Source of the DNA: Alphaproteobacteria bacterium
GTDB lineage: Bacteria; Pseudomonadota; Alphaproteobacteria; CAAGCB01; CAG-977
Assembly: GCA_021639925.1 (NCBI GenBank)
Contig: JAJXEL010000030.1
Span: 1 to 17,376, forward strand
DNA: 17,376 nt
Direction: 5' to 3'
Of the stretch, positions 14,912-17,376 are shown piece after piece (within the stretch, counting starts at the first letter, position 1; each line of letters starts with the position of its first letter). Made by a program: the position numbers and the translations under genes. A model generated the notes under the pieces. The model saw only the letters and a list, made by a program, of their open reading frames with translations. It ran no database searches and was not told the DNA's origin.

Positions 14912-16105
14912 ATGCAGTCTTTGAAAGAACTTTACAGAATCGGCATGGGGCCGTCCAGCAGCCATACGATGGCTCCCAGCCGGGCCGCCCGGCGTTTTTT
15001 TGAAAAAAATCCGCGCGCCCGTTCTTATCGCGCGACTTTGTACGGCAGCCTGGCCGCGACGGGAAAAGGCCATTTTACCGATCAGGCGATTTTGGACGTT
15101 CTGGGCAAAGACAAAACGCAGATTGTCTGGCAAAAAGACACCGTTCTGCCGTTTCATACCAACGCCATGAAATTTGAAGCGTTTGACGCGGATCAAAAAA
15201 TCACGGACAGCTGGACGGTTTACAGCGTGGGCGGCGGCGCTTTGCGCGAAGAAGGCGAACCGCCCGCCAAAGAGGTCTATTCTTTTAAAACTTTTGCGGA
15301 AATCGTTCATTGGGCGGAAACGCAGGGCCGGCCGATTTGGACGATTGTTTTTGACAGCGAAGGCGAAGAAATCCGGCAGTATTTGTCCGACGTATGGAAC
15401 CAGATGCAGCAATCCGTTCAAGACGGCCTGGAACATGAAGACGTTCTGCCCGGCGGGCTGCGTCTGGCGCGTAAAGCGTATTCTTTTTATAAAAAAGCGT
15501 CCGCGCAAAGGCCCGATCTGGCGCGTACGGGGTTGTTGTCGGCCTATTCTTTGGCCGTCAGCGAAGAAAACGCCGGCCGCGGGATTGTTGTCACCGCGCC
15601 GACATGCGGATCGTGCGGCGTTGTGCCGGGAGTTTTGTATTTTTTGAAACATCATCAGAATTTTACCGACCGCGAAATTATCAATGCTTTGGCAACCGCG
15701 GGGCTGGTCGGCAATATTGTCAAGCAGAACGCTTCGATTTCCGGGGCGGAGGTCGGTTGTCAGGGCGAAGTCGGCGTCGCCTGCGCGATGGCTTCGGCCG
15801 CGGCGGCGCAGTTGTTCGGCGGTACGATATCGCAGATTGAATACGCCGCCGAAATCGGGCTGGAACATTTTCTGGGACTGACTTGTGATCCCGTTATGGG
15901 GCTGGTGCAGATTCCGTGCATTGAACGCAACGCAATCGCCGCAAACCGCGCGGTCGCCGCGGCGGAATATGCCCTGTATACCGACGGGCAGCACCGCGTT
16001 TCCTTTGACAACGTTGTCTCGGCAATGCGCAAAACAGGACATGATCTGCCGGCTTTGTACAAGGAAACGGCTGAAGGCGGCCTGGCGACGATTATTGAAA
16101 AATAA
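14912..16105 (+). CDS. sdaA: L-serine dehydratase (L-serine ammonia-lyase), iron-sulphur type
   Basis: The 397-residue single-chain cytoplasmic enzyme converts L-serine to pyruvate and ammonia with a [4Fe-4S] cluster. The N-terminus holds the GPSSSHTMAPSRAA motif (from about residue 13) of the beta-domain, and the C-terminal alpha-domain holds APTCGSCGVVPGVLYF. The cluster cysteines fit the spacing C-X41-C-X10-C exactly: C283 in EVGCQGE, C325 in LTCDPVMG and C336 in IPCIERN. It is shorter than the roughly 450-residue E. coli SdaA but close to the about 400-residue forms seen in Bacteroides. The start is fixed by AGGAGG. The gene is divergent from the amino-acid importer, which suggests, but does not show, that the importer brings in serine or a related amino acid. 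No hairpin terminator is visible after its stop. Confidence 0.93.
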   Translation: MQSLKELYRIGMGPSSSHTMAPSRAARRFFEKNPRARSYRATLYGSLAATGKGHFTDQAILDVLGKDKTQIVWQKDTVLPFHTNAMKFEAFDADQKITDSWTVYSVGGGALREEGEPPAKEVYSFKTFAEIVHWAETQGRPIWTIVFDSEGEEIRQYLSDVWNQMQQSVQDGLEHEDVLPGGLRLARKAYSFYKKASAQRPDLARTGLLSAYSLAVSEENAGRGIVVTAPTCGSCGVVPGVLYFLKHHQNFTDREIINALATAGLVGNIVKQNASISGAEVGCQGEVGVACAMASAAAAQLFGGTISQIEYAAEIGLEHFLGLTCDPVMGLVQIPCIERNAIAANRAVAAAEYALYTDGQHRVSFDNVVSAMRKTGHDLPALYKETAEGGLATIIEK

Positions 16106-16113
16106 AAAAGTTC

Positions 16114-16144
16114 TTGACTTGAAGCCAACTTTAACAATTAGACT
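16114..16144 (+). promoter_or_regulatory. Candidate promoter upstream of the two-helix membrane protein
   Basis: TTGACT at 16114-16119 followed by TAGACT at 16139-16144 (19-base spacer) or TTAGAC (18 bases), in the 93-base gap after the dehydratase gene. Confidence 0.3.
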
Positions 16145-16158
16145 TTAAAAATATAGTC
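16141..16158. repeat. Imperfect inverted repeat, possible operator
   Basis: GACTTTA (16141-16147) and TATAGTC (16152-16158) form a dyad with one mismatch and a 4-base centre, overlapping the candidate -10 region. It could bind a dimeric repressor or be chance in AT-rich DNA. Confidence 0.25.
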
Positions 16159-16198
16159 AAAAGGCGGTGAATCGCCGCGGTTGGGAAAGGAAACGGTC

Positions 16199-16711
16199 AT
16201 GGGACAGGAACTGGTGTTTAATTATAAAAAAAGCTGTTGGTTTTTATTTTTCGGGGCGGGGTCTGTTTTTCTGGCGGCTTTTTTAATGGCGCCGATGATG
16301 TTGTGTCCGTGTTATTGGAACGGACAATGGTTTATGCATTGGTGGTATTTGTATATTTTTCCGAATGTCATGGGATTGATTTTACTGGCGTTCGGGATTT
16401 CAAACCTGTCGTTTTGGTTTTTCCATATGCGCAAAAAACCTTATATTGTTATTACGGACGACACGATAAAAATTGACGCGGAAACGGATATCAAGATTTC
16501 AGATATTGTTTCAACGGCGCAGAAAAGTTTTCTGGGGTGCAAAATGCTGTGTCTGGAAATCAGAAACCCGCAAGCGTATAAGTTTTCATGGCGTTTTAAA
16601 GCGGACAGAATTTTTCATAAAAAGTATCAGGCGTTCATTTGTCCGGAATTAATCAAAGAGGACCAGCGGGCCGCTTGCCTGGACTGGTTTAACGCCAGAT
16701 ACCCCGGTTAA
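16199..16711 (+). CDS. Two-helix membrane protein with PH-like cytoplasmic tail (uncharacterised)
   Basis: The 170-residue protein has two hydrophobic segments, about 13-36 (CWFLFFGAGSVFLAAFLMAP) and 47-76 (a Trp/Tyr-rich start, then GLILLAFGISNLSFWFF), joined by a short loop with two Cys. They are followed by a soluble tail of about 95 residues beginning KKPYIVITDDTIKID. Two N-terminal helices followed by a beta-rich tail with a KPYIVIT.D.I strand recall STM3941-like or bacterial PH-domain membrane proteins, for which I know no firm function. I choose the ATG at 16199 because AAAGGA (16186-16191) lies seven bases upstream; a TTG at 16181 would add six residues. The 5' leader holds a GC-rich GGCG/CGCC hairpin (about 16163-16176). 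A strong terminator follows the stop directly, so the gene is probably monocistronic. Confidence 0.7.
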   Translation: MGQELVFNYKKSCWFLFFGAGSVFLAAFLMAPMMLCPCYWNGQWFMHWWYLYIFPNVMGLILLAFGISNLSFWFFHMRKKPYIVITDDTIKIDAETDIKISDIVSTAQKSFLGCKMLCLEIRNPQAYKFSWRFKADRIFHKKYQAFICPELIKEDQRAACLDWFNARYPG

Positions 16712-16992
16712 AAAAAACAGCGGAGAATTTTTCTCCGCTGTTTTTTTTTCAGATCAATATTTGTTTCTTTACAGCCGCAGTCTTCTCCGCCGGGGCAGGC
16801 GGTAACAGTACGGCTTGTTTTGAACTGGCTGCCGCTGATCTGCTGCAACGCTGTCGAATTATAGGCGCTTCCGCGTCCTTGCTTGACGGCTTTGTCAATT
16901 GTGATGGTTTTCCGGTTAAAATCTCCGAAACTTAAAGCATCGGTTTTCCCGGCGTAAAAAAAACACACCGCGCCGCTTTTTTTTTGATTCAT
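16708..16992 (-). CDS. Doubtful small ORF or remnant ending in the terminator
   Basis: The minus strand is open for 94 codons from ATG 16992 to a TAA at 16708-16710. The middle reads like real protein (KTDALSFGDFNRKTITIDKA, then TACPGGEDCGCKET with three Cys), and codon choice resembles the neighbours. Against it: no good Shine-Dalgarno before the ATG (a TTG at 17031 is the only earlier start), and the last 15 or so residues are encoded by the terminator hairpin itself. It could be a short secreted-protein remnant related to the cysteine-rich gene to the right, or a small gene of unknown role. No signal peptide or known domain was recognised. If it is not a gene, the stretch 16750-17030 holds nothing else that I can support. 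Confidence 0.35.
   Translation of the reverse strand: MNQKKSGAVCFFYAGKTDALSFGDFNRKTITIDKAVKQGRGSAYNSTALQQISGSQFKTSRTVTACPGGEDCGCKETNIDLKKKQRRKILRCFF
16716..16749. terminator. Strong bidirectional rho-independent terminator
   Basis: AACAGCGGAGAA (16716-16727) pairs perfectly with TTCTCCGCTGTT (16731-16742) around TTT, flanked by an A run on the left and a T run to 16749. Both strands therefore have a stem followed by T residues. Confidence 0.93.
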
Positions 16993-17022
16993 GTATAAAG
17001 ATGCTTTGTTAAAAGAAACGCC

Positions 17023-17055
17023 CAAAAACAAGAAACCCCCGCATTTTTGCGGGGG
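17023..17055 (-). terminator. Rho-independent terminator after the cysteine-rich gene
   Basis: On the minus strand CCCCCGCA (17055-17048) pairs with TGCGGGGG (17043-17036) around a 4-base loop and is followed by TTTCTTGTTTTT. It lies 25 bases past the stop at 17080. The plus strand also has CTCTTTTT after the stem, so it may act both ways. Confidence 0.85.
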
Positions 17056-17079
17056 CTCTTTTTAAAGATAAGCAGCGGA

Positions 17080-17376
17080 TCAGAAAGCGACATTGGAACC
17101 GGATTTTCCGCAATGGCTTCCCTGAATACCGTCGTTTCCGCCCGGGACGGACCAACCGCTCTGACACTGGGTAGAATCGCTGGTCAACGCGCCGAAAGCA
17201 AGAGAGCCCGTTTTTCTGCAGCTGCCGTTTCCGCCGTTGATATCCGTAACAAAGGAATATCCGGAGGAACAAATTCTGCAGCCGTATCCGCCGATATATT
17301 TATACCCGTCGGTGCAGATGGTACAGCTGGACGCACCCGCGTTAGAGGTGGATCCTGTCGGGCAAGTCGTGCAGCT
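17080..17376 (-). CDS. Cysteine-rich CxxC-repeat protein, C-terminal part (partial, runs off the window)
   Basis: The frame is open from the right edge to a TGA at 17080-17082, giving the last 98 residues; the start lies outside. Nine cysteines are present. CxxC pairs recur at visible residues 2-5, 18-21 and 33-36 (CTTC, CTIC, CRIC), each followed by a Gly-rich stretch such as PTGSTSNAGASS or TDGYKYIGGYG, a period of about 15-16 residues. Single Cys follow at 53, 71 and 89 before the end GSNVAF. This pattern resembles the tandem ephrin-receptor-like or furin-like cysteine repeats of long extracellular proteins. An oxidised, secreted or surface location is inferred from the disulphide-rich pattern; no signal peptide can be seen because the N-terminus is missing. 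A terminator follows. Function is unknown. Confidence 0.75.
   Translation of the reverse strand, partial: SCTTCPTGSTSNAGASSCTICTDGYKYIGGYGCRICSSGYSFVTDINGGNGSCRKTGSLAFGALTSDSTQCQSGWSVPGGNDGIQGSHCGKSGSNVAF

Noticed and set aside
14849..16042. Long minus-strand open frame (397 codons) opposite the serine dehydratase gene
   Set aside because: It mirrors the dehydratase gene, whose family motifs and cluster cysteines are intact. The antisense product is rich in Arg, Phe and Gln and shows no recognisable domain, so it is a by-product of codon bias.
17009..17272. 87-codon minus-strand frame at the right edge
   Set aside because: It overlaps the cysteine-rich frame on the same strand, runs through the terminator and yields an Arg-rich product with no recognisable features.

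Overview
The window reads as chromosomal DNA from an alphaproteobacterium, probably an uncultured, possibly gut-associated lineage (inference). The gene order xseB-ispA-dxs-tlyA is typical of that class. The start sites are mostly AAAGGA or AGGAGG type. The giant secreted protein is of the Gram-negative autotransporter type. I see no tRNA, rRNA, CRISPR array, insertion sequence or phage gene.

Left block (about 1-3970, + strand): a tightly packed operon of exonuclease VII small subunit (xseB), farnesyl-diphosphate synthase (ispA), DXP synthase (dxs) and a TlyA-type rRNA 2'-O-methyltransferase. Gaps are 3-4 bases, or a 4-base ATGA overlap. ispA and dxs supply isoprenoid precursors. A short open frame before xseB may be the tail of the preceding gene.

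Centre (4053-10436, + strand): one very large autotransporter of 2127 residues with a signal peptide, a Gly/Thr/Asn-rich beta-helix passenger, an unusual basic Arg/Tyr-rich connector and a 12-strand-type barrel. It ends at a clear hairpin terminator (10441-10470).

Right of centre: on the minus strand, a CofE/COG1478-family gamma-glutamyl ligase overlaps a dihydrofolate-reductase-fold (RibD C-terminal type) protein. They are plausibly a folate-modifying pair. Divergently, a small potassium-channel-like protein runs up against a convergent two-gene amino-acid ABC importer. The importer's second protein is a fusion of substrate-binding domain and permease in which the binding domain is circularly permuted: the second-lobe segment comes first. 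This is the most unusual thing in the window. Divergent from the importer is a single-chain 4Fe-4S L-serine dehydratase, so uptake and breakdown of an amino acid may be linked here.

Right edge: a two-helix membrane protein with a soluble tail, a strong bidirectional terminator, a doubtful small ORF on the minus strand, another terminator, and the C-terminal end of a cysteine-rich CxxC-repeat secreted protein that runs off the window.
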